NCBI RefSeq assembly: GCF_051622035.1
Contig: NC_135367.1
Span: 10,576,501 to 10,640,500, forward strand
DNA from: Arctopsyche grandis
Lineage: Eukaryota > Arthropoda > Insecta > Trichoptera > Hydropsychidae
Reading direction: 5' to 3'
DNA length: 64,000 nucleotides
Position numbers and translations under genes: made by a program. This document shows positions 22,386 through 32,825 of the stretch, piece after piece. The notes under the pieces were generated by a model. It was not told where the DNA came from. It searched no databases and saw nothing but the letters and a program-made list of their open reading frames with translations. The number at the start of each line of letters is the position of its first letter. Positions within the stretch are counted from its first letter, which is position 1.

Positions 22386-22441
22386 TATAAAACTGCAGCC
22401 TGACAGTGATCCAAATCATTCACTGCTGTTCTATCTCATTG
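22386..22441 (+). promoter_or_regulatory. TATA promoter and non-coding exon 1 of the kelch-like gene
   Basis: TATAAAA is at 22386-22392 and an initiator-like TCATT about 31 bases downstream. This predicts a start near 22419. A short leader exon then ends at 22441 before GTAAGT; its acceptor is TTTTTCAG at 22560. Confidence 0.5.
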
Positions 22442-22589
22442 GTAAGTCTAACTTTATAATGCTTAGCACTTATAGTTCTACCGTATTTATGATGTACATC
22501 AATTTATGATGTTTCAATACCGTTTTACCGTATTTGTGATGTTTCAATTTTGTTTTTCAGGAGAAATCTAAGACAAAATCAGAATCAAG

Positions 22590-25500
22590 ATGTTCGTAGT
22601 GAAGGCCAAGTCCGATTTCGGTGCAAAACGAGTGGCATATTTGTATGATGCCATGAAACAAGATAAGAAATGCGACACCGGTTTTACTGTTCGAGGCCGA
22701 AAGTATCTTTATTCGAATCCAAAAATATTTGAAATCCAAATTGTTTTGTCAGTTTAAATGATCATTTTTCATAATTGCAGCTTTCCCGCGCACTTGATCG
22801 TACTAATGGCGTGCAGTGAATTCTTTGGGACAAATGAAGGTCAAGTGGAGGACATCTTTTCAGATTTTGACTTTGAAGTCATCGAAGCAATCCTGAAGTA
22901 TTGTTATACTGGAGAAATAAGTACGATTTCATTATTATCTAAAATAATCAATTCGAAATGCGTGTTTTGTCTTTAAATGTAATCTGAAATATAACTTTAG
23001 GTATAGACGACCATCACGTCGAAAAATTAATGGAGCTTGCCAACCGACTTGATGTGAAAATTCCAAAGCAATTCAAAACAGTCAATCTTTCAAACTGTCT
23101 GGAAGTTTTGAAATCAACGGGAGATTCCGAATTAATAGAAAAAGCAATGGATTTGACTCTGGAAAATTTCGAGACAGTGAGTGTTGATTACATATATAAA
23201 AAAAAATATCACTTTTATGTTTTCCAATTCCACTTCTGTTTTAGCTGCACAAAACACAAGATTTTCTTGAACTGCCAGCCTCCAATTTGATCGAAATCTT
23301 GAAATCGGACGATTTGATAATGCCTTCTGAAGAAGACGTATTCAACGCTGTGAAATTGTGGATAAATCATGATGATGCGAACCGTAAAAATGAATTGGCC
23401 CAGCTAATGAGATCCGTGAGGTTATCCTTGCTCTCGATGGAGGTATTTGAGATTCATTGAATGTTACAGTTTAAAAAAAAACAAACCATTCGAATAGTGT
23501 GTTACTTTTTCAGTTTCTTGTAAACGAAGTAATGCAGTTTTGTAATTCGCGTGAAGAGTGTACGATCCCTCTTAGACAAGCAATTCTAGACAAGAACAAT
23601 AGTTCTGCAATCCAAAGAGAGACTCCTCGTAGAAAAAAAGAAAAAATAGCACTAATCGGAGGGGATGATATAAATGTGAGTTTTGTATCTCAAGTATAGT
23701 ATTTTCATCACATTGTAAATTAAATATTTTATTGCCTAACGTGTTTTCAGATGGCAAATACAATCGATATATTTGACGGACTTAGGAAAAGTTGGACTCT
23801 ATCCGAAGAAATTGGAATTAATAAAACATATTTTGCGTCTGTTATCGTTGGAGATCGGATCGTTATCATCGGCGGATTAAATTCTTCATCTGAAATACTG
23901 GCTTCAGTAACGTTTTCCGGTGTTGTTAAGTACCTGGTTAGAGAAATCGGAATATAACAAATTTATTTGTTTTCAGGTGGAGTACATTGATTTGAAAAAC
24001 GGCCAGAAACATCCATTGAAGCCATTAAATCGAGACCGTACTAATTTCTCAGCGGTGACACTTCGTCGCGATTCTTCCACAGATGTCTACGCCATTGGTG
24101 GTTTTGGTGATGACTATTTATCTTCAGTGGAAAGGTAATTAAATTGCAATCATTTCATCAGATCGATTGAAAGAGAAGCTAACGTTTATTGATTTCGATT
24201 AGGTGGAACAGCGAGACTGGGGATTGGGAAATCATTGCTCCATTGCTGATGGCTGTTTTTTATCATAGTGCTTCTGTCATCGACAACAAAATATATGTAA
24301 CAGGCGGGCGTACAGTTGAAAATGGAAAAAGAATATCTACGGATAAAGTCCAAATGTATTCAGTGGAGAACAATTCTTGGACTTACCGCGCTCAGATGAT
24401 TCAGGAAAGAGAAAGACATTCGGTGAATATCAATTATTTTATTAACAACTATCGTAAATAATATAAAAGTCTCCAAAATAAAATTAACTTAATGTTGATT
24501 ACACCATTTTTATTATGTTTCACTTCGTTAATTGTTCCGTCAATATTCCTACATTCTTCCGATCGGTTTGAAACTTTGCTATCATTTTGCGCGGTTGGTT
24601 TACCGATGGTGAAAAATAATCGTAATAACTAAAGGGCGGATTAGGGAGCCTGCTTTTTCCAGGAATCAGGGCTTTTTTGGTCTATTTACAAACAGGGTGC
24701 AAAAAAAAGGTTTGGTGAACCTTTAACATAGCACCGCAAACAATTAACAATGAACGGCAAGCTTCCAATCCGCTCACTAGTAATAACACGTTTAAAGTTC
24801 TGTTCATACCTAGTCAGCACGTACCGACTTCAACAGGTATCCGGACGTACGAAAAGTATTCTTTGGTACATTTTGTATGGGTATATTCATACCAACCGTC
24901 ACGTTTACGCCACGGCAGGCTTGGAGCAGTACACGACATTTCCTGTTCATACCTTACAGCAACATCCGTCAACGTATCGTATCCGTTTTTTGGCCATCGT
25001 GGAAATATACATGTGAATTACGTGCCATGAGTCTGCCGCTTTGCTGTTTTGGACCAATAATTATCGATAGTGACAGTTGACAGCTGTTCAATCTTTCGAC
25101 ATGGTTTTGGCGCAAATATTTAAAAAATATTTAAATTTTTTACGGAAATATTTAAAAAAAATTTGTCCATCATCCACAAGCTCCTTATACAGTGTCCAAA
25201 ACTCTCCTTCGGTGTTTCTATTTTTTAACATGGGATGCACATCAAAACGCCTCCGTGCTTTTTTATTGCCTTCTTGAGCTTCTTCTTCCAACAACAACGC
25301 GATTATACATAATTTTTCGTTCGATAAATGCCGAAACATTTTTGCTGACTTGTATTCTGACGCGTAGCTACGAATGCACGTGTATGCATTCATATTGTAA
25401 GTACTCGACAATACGACGTAAGCAATATTGCGCCGTATCGTCATGGCCTGTAATGTATAAGTAAACCGATTTTGCCTTGCAATCGGCCAAAGTGCTGTGA

Positions 25501-26162
25501 ACGTGACGTGACCGCGACGTGTAGGTAGATATGAATAGAAATGTAATAAAATGACATATTTGAAACGGAGTCGTGCAGTGCTGAAGCCGTGCAGTGCTGT
25601 TAAGTATGAACAGACCTTAAGAATGCAAACATTTTTGATACGATGACATTTAGTGGCCAGTATCCTTGTTTGTTTGACTTTCCGCCCCCCTTGAAATGTT
25701 TAAATTGTTTAAACGCCTATAACTTTATCTTTTTCACATTATAAGTATGTATCTTATAAAAATTATAGAGCGTCACATTCAATGGGAAACTTTTCGTCGC
25801 TGGTGGCATTATCCAACAAACTCTTACTGATTTAGACAGTGTCGAGTATTACGATCCGAACGCAAATCTGTGGACAGCATTCACCAAACTACCAAACCCT
25901 GTAGAAGGAAACAGTATCTGCTGTTTCCAAAATAAACTTCTTAGCATGGGTGAGTTTTTATATAACTTAATTTGAATTTATAGGCGTTAAATGTGGAATT
26001 AATTTATTATCTTGATTTTCAGGTGGAAACGATGGAAAGATTAATTTAAGTGGTGTTTGGGAATACGATGAGACGAGCAAAACTTGGAAAGCGTCAAAAA
26101 GTCTTAGCGTAAAGAGACGTTATGCGGTTGCACATTTCATTCCATATGATTCGATGATTTGA
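22590..26162 (+). CDS. BTB-BACK-kelch protein (kelch-like, CUL3 adaptor type)
   Basis: Ten coding exons: 22590-22702, 22781-22920, 23001-23176, 23245-23442, 23514-23675, 23751-23906, 23977-24134, 24203-24422, 25769-25949 and 26023-26162. They sum to 1644 nt in frame, or 547 aa. Order of domains: BTB about residues 15-110 (FPAHLIVLMACSEFF), BACK about 115-240 (LPASNLIEILKSDDL, EEDVFNAVKLWI), then about six kelch blades marked by diglycines (ALIGG, VIIGG, YAIGG, YVTGG, FVAGG, LSMGG). Family role: BTB binds CUL3 and the kelch propeller selects the substrate for ubiquitylation; here this is inferred. Most introns are about 70 bases, but the one between exons 9 and 10 is 1.35 kb because two transposons sit in it. 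An AATAAA hexamer is at 26193. Sequence is diverged from the best-known KLHL proteins, so no gene name is given. Confidence 0.88.
24630..24779. mobile_element. Short hAT-type MITE, copy 3, in kelch gene intron
   Basis: 150 bp flanked by perfect 8-bp duplications GTAATAAC (24622-24629 and 24780-24787). Terminal repeats TAAAGGGCGGATTAGG and its imperfect inverse CCAATCCGCTCACTA. Confidence 0.85.
24796..25617 (-). mobile_element. PIF/Harbinger element with transposase remnant, in kelch gene intron
   Basis: Terminal repeats AGTTCTGTTCATACCTA and (inverted) AGGTCTGTTCATACTTA, flanked by TAA duplications (24793-24795 and 25618-25620). A minus-strand frame at 25444-25088 contains ARRRFDVHPMLKNRNTEGEF and WTLYKELVDDGQIFFKYF, the N-terminal part of PIF/Harbinger (HARBI1-like) transposases. 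The catalytic domain is missing, so the element is non-autonomous. Confidence 0.85.
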
Positions 26163-26192
26163 TCGACTGCAGCTTTTTTTGTATTACTTGAA

Positions 26193-26198
26193 AATAAA
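26193..26198 (+). terminator. Polyadenylation signal of the kelch-like gene
   Basis: AATAAA lies 31 bases after the TGA. It is followed at 26203-26345 by an alternating purine-pyrimidine TATG/TGTG tract. Confidence 0.55.
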
Positions 26199-26202
26199 AT
26201 AT

Positions 26203-26345
26203 GTGTATATATATGTATGTATGTATATGCGTATATGTATGTGTATACATTTGCGTGTGCATGTATGCATGCGTGTGTGTGTATAAATGTGTATGTATGC
26301 GAGTGTATGTACGTATGTGAAGGTGTATGTATGCATGTATGCATT
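26203..26345. repeat. Imperfect TATG/TGTG microsatellite
   Basis: About 140 bases of alternating purine-pyrimidine sequence (TATGTA, GTGTGTG, GCATGTATGCAT) begin directly after the kelch gene polyA signal. Open frames on both strands here are products of the repeat. Confidence 0.8.
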
Positions 26346-27487
26346 AGTCTTATTTTTTTTCGAATTTTTTTATATTTCATTGTAATTTATTTTATATTTT
26401 TGTTTCTTTCTCCATTTTCATTATGTAAAATGTTCAATTTTTTCTTGACCGTAAAATAAATATGCAAGTTCAAAATTTAACATAAAATAATCATTAAATA
26501 TTTTTTTTGCAATATTTGAATTTTTAATGTATCTGCCTTTTATCTAAATATTTGAATAAATACATAATATGCAACAACTTCTCAGAATATATTTCATTTT
26601 TCTGTGAATATTTAATGTTTATTTTTCAATTTATTAATTCGCTTCAATAATGAATTGCACTCTCGTCGACGCTGGACTGTGGTGAGGTCCCTTCGTAGCC
26701 CTCATGCTTTGCATGACTTTGCTATGAGGTAGATCGACATAAAAACATCTGACTATTGATTCTGTAGGGACCCTACGACAAGATCGAGTTTGGGTCACCA
26801 TCCTGTGAGTTGAGACCGATTCGACTATGTTGATGGAGCTACTTTATTTCCTTCCCACCCGTCATATTAAATAGTATCTACAAACATTCCTTCGTTTCAC
26901 TTCAACCCACCATATTTCCAATGAAGACGGCAAAAGCAAAAAATGGTAAAAATTGCGCATTTTTTACACGCTCAACAAAAAGTAGTACCATATTCAAATT
27001 CAGTAGGCGTAACTAAATAAAAAAAACCATGTGAACTTAATAAGAGGTAAACAAAAATTGATTAATCTCCACTCTGGAAATATTTTTTATTGCTGTTATT
27101 ATAAAATTGTCTTCGATTATTGCCATTATTGGTATGCGTATCAATATATCTCAAAATTTTTTTCGCCGCGAAAATGTTAAATTTCGTCGTCGTCGTCATC
27201 GTCAGCACCGAAAACAACAAATGTGAGCTTCTGTCAAATAGGGGAAAAAGCGAAATTGAAATACATAAATTAACAAACCGGGACTATGAAGTCTTATGTT
27301 CTTTTCTCCGTTTTTCTATCCTATTTTTTTTAACATTCAATTATTTTTATTCGATTAATATCCCAAAAGTCCATAAGTAAAGGGAAATATAAATAACCAA
27401 CGAGTACGCAAGTACGTTATGGCCAAATTAGGAGGATACAATGGCGCTCGTATTTGACATTAGTTTGACAGTTGTGTATTGAAGGTT
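26346..27487. other. Intergenic, no gene recognised
   Basis: Between the kelch gene and TFB2M. Mostly AT-rich; a GC-richer patch at 26660-26870 (GAGGTAGATCGACA, GGGACCCTACGACA) looks like a repeat fragment but has no defined ends. No obvious TFB2M TATA box. Confidence 0.5.
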
Positions 27488-30400
27488 ATGAAGCGCTTGT
27501 TTACATCCGTGTGTGGGGCGACGAAGCAGTCGAGGGTGGGAAGGGTGGGAGGGGTGGAAGGGGTGTCGGGGGTGAAGCTGGAGGGCGCAGAACCCCTCCT
27601 GAATAATCTGTTGCGCATGCGTCGAAGCACCCCCGAGGTTCTCTACGTTGCCAGCGAATCGGCTGCCAAACGGCTTATAAGCCATCTCAAACCATGTCTG
27701 GAGAAATCTACCCCGGAGAATTTGCTAGAAATTAATCCTGGCTTTGGCTATTTAACCAAGGAACTGCTTGACCTTCATTTTCCAAAGATTAACTTATACG
27801 AAACTTCTTCAAACTATGAACAATTTCTAATGGTATGATTCTGATCAAAACGTCTATTAGTAACGATCGACTTTATGTAAAACAACAAAAATGAAAATTT
27901 CATTTTTGGTTTTGTTTATTTTTGCCTCTAACTCTCCAAAAACCGATGTGACCATGACATATGTAGTTCTAAACGATTCTATGGTTCTAACAAATTTGCA
28001 TTCAAATTTGCAAAAAACATTCATCTTTAGATGTGTAGACTGGGGTCATCATTGTAGACAGTAAAACATAGATAAAGTAAAAATAGTTGCAGGTGCGATT
28101 GTTCAGATCACGTCATGGTCACCATTATGGGCAGGTGAGGTGTGTTGACCGTATCCCTCCCTATTAAAACACGGTTGTGTTTTGAAGAGGATCGTTTTAT
28201 TTACATATGTTCAGTTTATACAAGAGTTTATTTTGTACAGTGTAAACGAGGAGAAGGAACTAGTTGCTCTGCTCCTGGTGGCTTGGCTGGATGAGTCCAC
28301 TGTGCGGGTTTATACATATATGGTAGTCCGATGGTGGCCGTGTGCAAATGTCCTTGTCCAGAGGTCGCGTGGTGTAGCTGCACTTAGGGGTCGTGTGCAA
28401 ATAATGTCGTTCACATTCCGGATCGTTTCCCGTTTGCTAGCATATGTGGAATGTTCACAGCGTCTGCATGTCACCGTTCTTGGTTTTGGTTTGATTCTTA
28501 GTACCTATTGTTCTGCAACCTCTTGACATAATTTGTTTTGCAGATAAAACGTGGGATATCGTGCAGTTACAATGTATTCCTACAGATGGTTTATTACTCA
28601 CGCTAATATTTAACCAAATTATTTCAGAAATTCGGCTTGGCCCAGAATAGCCTAGTTCAAAGTACCAATTATATCTAAACCGCCACTGCCTACCTATTTT
28701 ATTACTTATGTATATGTACATTTATATTGTTATTCGTTGATTCGACTGAAACTTTTCAGAAACTACAAAAACAGTATCCCAACAGGCTACAATATAAAAT
28801 AGAAGACTTTTTCGGAATGTGGAGAATGTCCTTCTTAGACAAACTAGACAGTGGAAACCGCATTGAAAAGTTATTTGATTCAATCGAAACTAAACCTTGG
28901 GAAAGCGGTAAAAACTAAAACATTTTATTATATTCATTTACGTTATATATGTATTTTTAATATTATTTTCAGAGTGCATCATAACAGGGATCGGATGCAC
29001 ACCTTCTCTTTCTTTCGTAAAGCACTTGATTATGTCAATCATATTTCAAAACTCTCTCATATCTTTGGGAAGACCAGAATTTTATTTGCTAATGTCTCCG
29101 CTGGATTATATCGTTAAGTTAAATATGATGTACATACATATGTGATAAAAGTTGGCTCAAAATATGCACAGTTAATAAGTTTGTTTTAAAATTAACAGAG
29201 TTTGAAAATCGTTGATGAAAATACCGTTAACTATAGAGCTACACCCGTCGTATTCAACACATTATTCGAACATCAAATGATAACCAAATTACCACGTAAA
29301 GATTACCTGCCTCAACACGTAATTAAGCCAACTAAAGTAAATACAAAAAAAGCAGAGGTATGTACATATGTCTTACTCAATCTTCTAATCGGATACACCG
29401 ACAAGTATGCATTTCCTTTCTTAATTTTTACAGCTTATCAATTCGGAGAAAGATTATATTTATTTAGTTCACATTTGTGCCAAAGAGAAGCTACCCTGTC
29501 CTAAAGAAAATCTACCATTATTTTGGTACTTTTGTAAACATCATTTGCGCAATCGCGAGTATCGCATCATACCTAAATTGGAGTAAGTTTCCACTGTCGA
29601 TGTTCTTCAAAAACAAACGTAACCATAAATCATATAAAATTGGAATGAAATATTTTTCAGAGAGTGGATCCCCGGTTGTGGAATTTGGCTCATCACCGAG
29701 CAAAACCCACCAGGCACGTCTTTACAAACATTACCCAATGAAAACGATGAAAAATTGCCACACATCACCATCTTCACACAATTTCAAGATCTTTCAGTTG
29801 GACAAAAATTAACATTATTTAAAAAGTCAATATCTATTTTTATATCCACTTAATATATAAAACGAAAGTTGGATTAACCCTTTGAATGCTGACCAACGCC
29901 GATCAGCATTTTGCCAACAAGTCCATAGGCCTGAAAAACGCTGATAGGCATTGTATTTTAGCATGTAGGCATGTACATGTATTTTAGGCATGTACAAAGT
30001 AAACAAGAATACTACCCGCTAAGCCTTTCCAGGTAGCATTAAAAAATGCATTGAATATGGGTCGTTTAATCCGTATCAATGTTTATAAAGTCTGGTTTAC
30101 ACCGGAATTTCTGAATTTATAACCATAGCAGAATTTCCCGATGGAAATCCCTAACTACTGAGTGTTTCAGATTGTAGCTTGGCATTTAGATTGTGAGCAT
30201 TACATTTTAACAACAATGAAGAAGATGGAACTAGTTTTGGAAAAATACATTCATTAACAGACTTCTTTTGTTTATTTTATATTGTTGCAAGATATATTAG
30301 AGTCTAAACACACCATAGAAAACTCGAAATCCTCGGCGGTAGTGATCTAGGGTTTGTTTGGGCTAGCTACAATTTTTATACCTCCTTTCTATTGGATTTC

Positions 30401-30700
30401 TAAATAATTCTAGTTGGAAATTTTCACCGTAGTGAGCATTCAACAGAAAATACGTCAGCACTCAAAGGGTTAAACGAAATTTCTCGAAATGAAGAAAAGT
30501 AGACTTATGCACTTTTAAATATAACAGCTCATATCATATGTATTGAATTTTATTGTTATAGATTCATATCCTGGCCGGAATTCGAACAGTCACCATTCCG
30601 AGATACTTTAGAAAATCACATACATAAACAATACAATAATTACGACATCGACGTAAAGGAGGAAAATATAGAAACGGAAGAAGAATCTCAAGAGTCTTGA
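27488..30700 (+). CDS. TFB2M: Mitochondrial transcription factor B2 / rRNA dimethyladenosine transferase family
   Basis: Seven exons in phase: 27488-27832, 28760-28907, 28973-29112, 29199-29357, 29434-29582, 29661-29825 and 30562-30700. They total 1245 nt, or 414 aa. The first ATG gives a basic, Ser/Arg-containing N-terminus (MKRLFTSVCGATKQSRVGR) suited to mitochondrial import. LLEINPGFGYLTKELL at residues 79-94 is the KsgA/Dim1-type SAM motif I in the NPGxG form seen in TFB2M. Later segments DFFGMWRM, EFYLLMSPLDYI, ATPVVFNTLFEH and the C-terminal LFKKFISWPEFE fit the family, which melts mitochondrial promoters together with the mitochondrial RNA polymerase. The last donor (AAAAA-GTCAAT) is weak, and the intron after it holds a piggyBac MITE. 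Intron 3 uses GTTAAG. The gene is convergent with aftiphilin. Confidence 0.85.
28030..28560. other. TFB2M intron 1, uncharacterised GC-richer segment
   Basis: Intron 1 (27833-28759) is 0.9 kb, much longer than the other introns. Its middle is less AT-rich than the flanks. It contains antisense AATAAA-type signals around 28190-28230 and resembles an inserted retroelement piece, but no termini or target duplication could be defined. No coding motif was seen. Confidence 0.3.
29878..30469. mobile_element. piggyBac-type MITE in TFB2M last intron
   Basis: 592 bp with terminal repeats CCCTTTGAATGCTGAC and (inverted) CCCTTTGAGTGCTGAC, flanked by TTAA at 29874-29877 and 30470-30473. No transposase frame. 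Confidence 0.85.
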
Positions 30701-30738
30701 GGATTATACAAATGTTAAGTTTGGTTTGATGCGTTGTA

Positions 30739-30744
30739 AATAAA
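30739..30744 (+). terminator. Polyadenylation signal of TFB2M
   Basis: AATAAA is 39 bases after the TFB2M stop. About 65 bases further, TTTATT at 30807-30812 is a polyA hexamer for the opposite strand, so the two convergent genes could end within about 100 bases of each other. Confidence 0.55.
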
Positions 30745-30799
30745 AATCAGTAACCACTATGTATATTTAAATAAAAGAAAAATGATTTTTATATTAGCG

Positions 30800-32825
30800 T
30801 AAAACTTTATTTACATATTTATAAATATTATTAAGTTTACACAATATACATACATATCGAATATGCACACTCACTCTTCATTCACAATACTAACACGATT
30901 CATTAGCATAAATAAAAGCTCATATCTGGTCTGAACAGTGTCAATATATCCAACAGCATCCTGAATTTAAACAAAAGACGTAAGTGCACATAAGTAAATT
31001 TATATAAAATTTTGCATAAATGATTTAATAATAAATTATAGAAATGAAAATAAACATATTGCAACGCTGTTCGGCGGATCGAAATACATACATACATACA
31101 TTTGAGTACCCTATGATCCGAACACTGGTCTTTATAAGTAGTATGATGATCAAATTATATTGTCCCCCTAATCGGTACGAACAAAGTGTCTAATAAATTA
31201 CTTAAATAATATTTTCTAATGTGTTTGACACAATTTACAAAGAAAACGGACACGTAAGAATTAATAATAAATAAACAATGTGTACTGGATTTAAAAATAA
31301 GTATTAATATAAATTGTATTAGCTAATTAACCAATTTTAAATACGTTGGTTAATAAAGGTGAATAATTGTATTACACATCCAAACTACTATTCTAAACAA
31401 AAATGTTTACATATTTTGACTGCATGTGTCGCATATAACAATAAAATTTACCAAAACCTTTCAACTACGTATCTATTATAGAATTAAATATATTTCTTTA
31501 AATATTGAAAACATATGTATATATATATATATAAATGGAATGCTTTTAATTTCAATCATGTAAATAAATTTAAAAAAACTATCACACTTTAAATATGTAG
31601 TAATAATATTAATATTAAAAAATACCACAATTATTAATCTCACAACGTTTATGTGCGAGTGCACAAATAAATAAGAAATTTACAATAATTCAACTACAAT
31701 ATGGAAAATCAACTTTTAACAGATTTCAAATGTAAATATTTAATTGCACGGTTATTTAAGATCAAACATCGAGTATTATTATATAAATTAAAATATTTAA
31801 ATTGTATTTCGGAAACATATTGTATTAACTTATTCTGAATTAGAATTAATTACAATAAATAATAGGATTGCACTGATTTTAACGTCATTGTATTAAAAAT
31901 CCAACAAGTCACTACAACAATCGAAGCTCAAATGAGATATTTAACAAAATGTGAACTAACACCAGATTCGTTAACAATTCTCAAAATATTAAAAGCCTAC
32001 TGAAAATTCATGTAAATTTGGCTTTCAAAATACTATAATCGTAGTACAGAATAATAATAAATAATTTCAATATCTACAACAAAATTAAGTAACAATGCCG
32101 TGAGTCTTCGTAAAATACTGATAATAAAATATGAGCAAATCATAATTTCATTTGACGATAAGTATATTTCATAAGAGAATAAAAACGTAAATGAATCAAT
32201 AATATAATATATGCTTAAATACACAATTTTTTTAACTATGAATGGTAACTCGAGATGATAAATTAATTTACTCTTCAAATATTATTATACAAAAATAATA
32301 CATACATACATATCTTACACGCACCGAAAATTCAAATAATTTCAAAACAATTTGGCAACAGGGTGCAGTTTTTACTTAAAATGTCTAACTTATGTACAAT
32401 AATAATCTATTTTGGTCCGTAAATAAGAATTATAATTGATACAATCGTCTCTATGTGTACTGTAATTTATATTGTTTTCATAATGCAAAGTTCATGTACA
32501 AATTTTCTCATATACATATTAATTGAAATGTATCATAAAAAATGACATTTCAATGTGTGTACTCTTTTGTTTCTTCAGAACATTTATATTTGAAAAGAAC
32601 TGCACCTGCATATGAATCCATTATTTATAATATGATAAATAAAATAATCCAATGTAACAATTGCCGAATACAACATACACATGATCGTAAAAAGAAATCT
32701 GCACACTTCACGTCTCTCAACACACTCTCGGCTAATTTTAATAAGAGTATTTATATATATATATATTATACATGCATGTACGCGTGCGTTCAAGCAATGT
32801 TTTCATTGCTATGGTCAACGAAATG
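30800..32825 (-). other. AT-rich stretch, probable aftiphilin 3' UTR
   Basis: Two kilobases without a coding signal or recognised repeat lie between the aftiphilin stop and a minus-strand AATAAA (TTTATT at 30807-30812). A long 3' UTR is inferred; an earlier polyA site or plain intergenic DNA is equally compatible with sequence alone. Confidence 0.35.

Noticed and set aside
26120-26459. Open frames rich in His-Thr-Tyr or Tyr-Val-Cys
   Set aside because: They read through the TATG/TGTG tract after the kelch gene; no protein signal.
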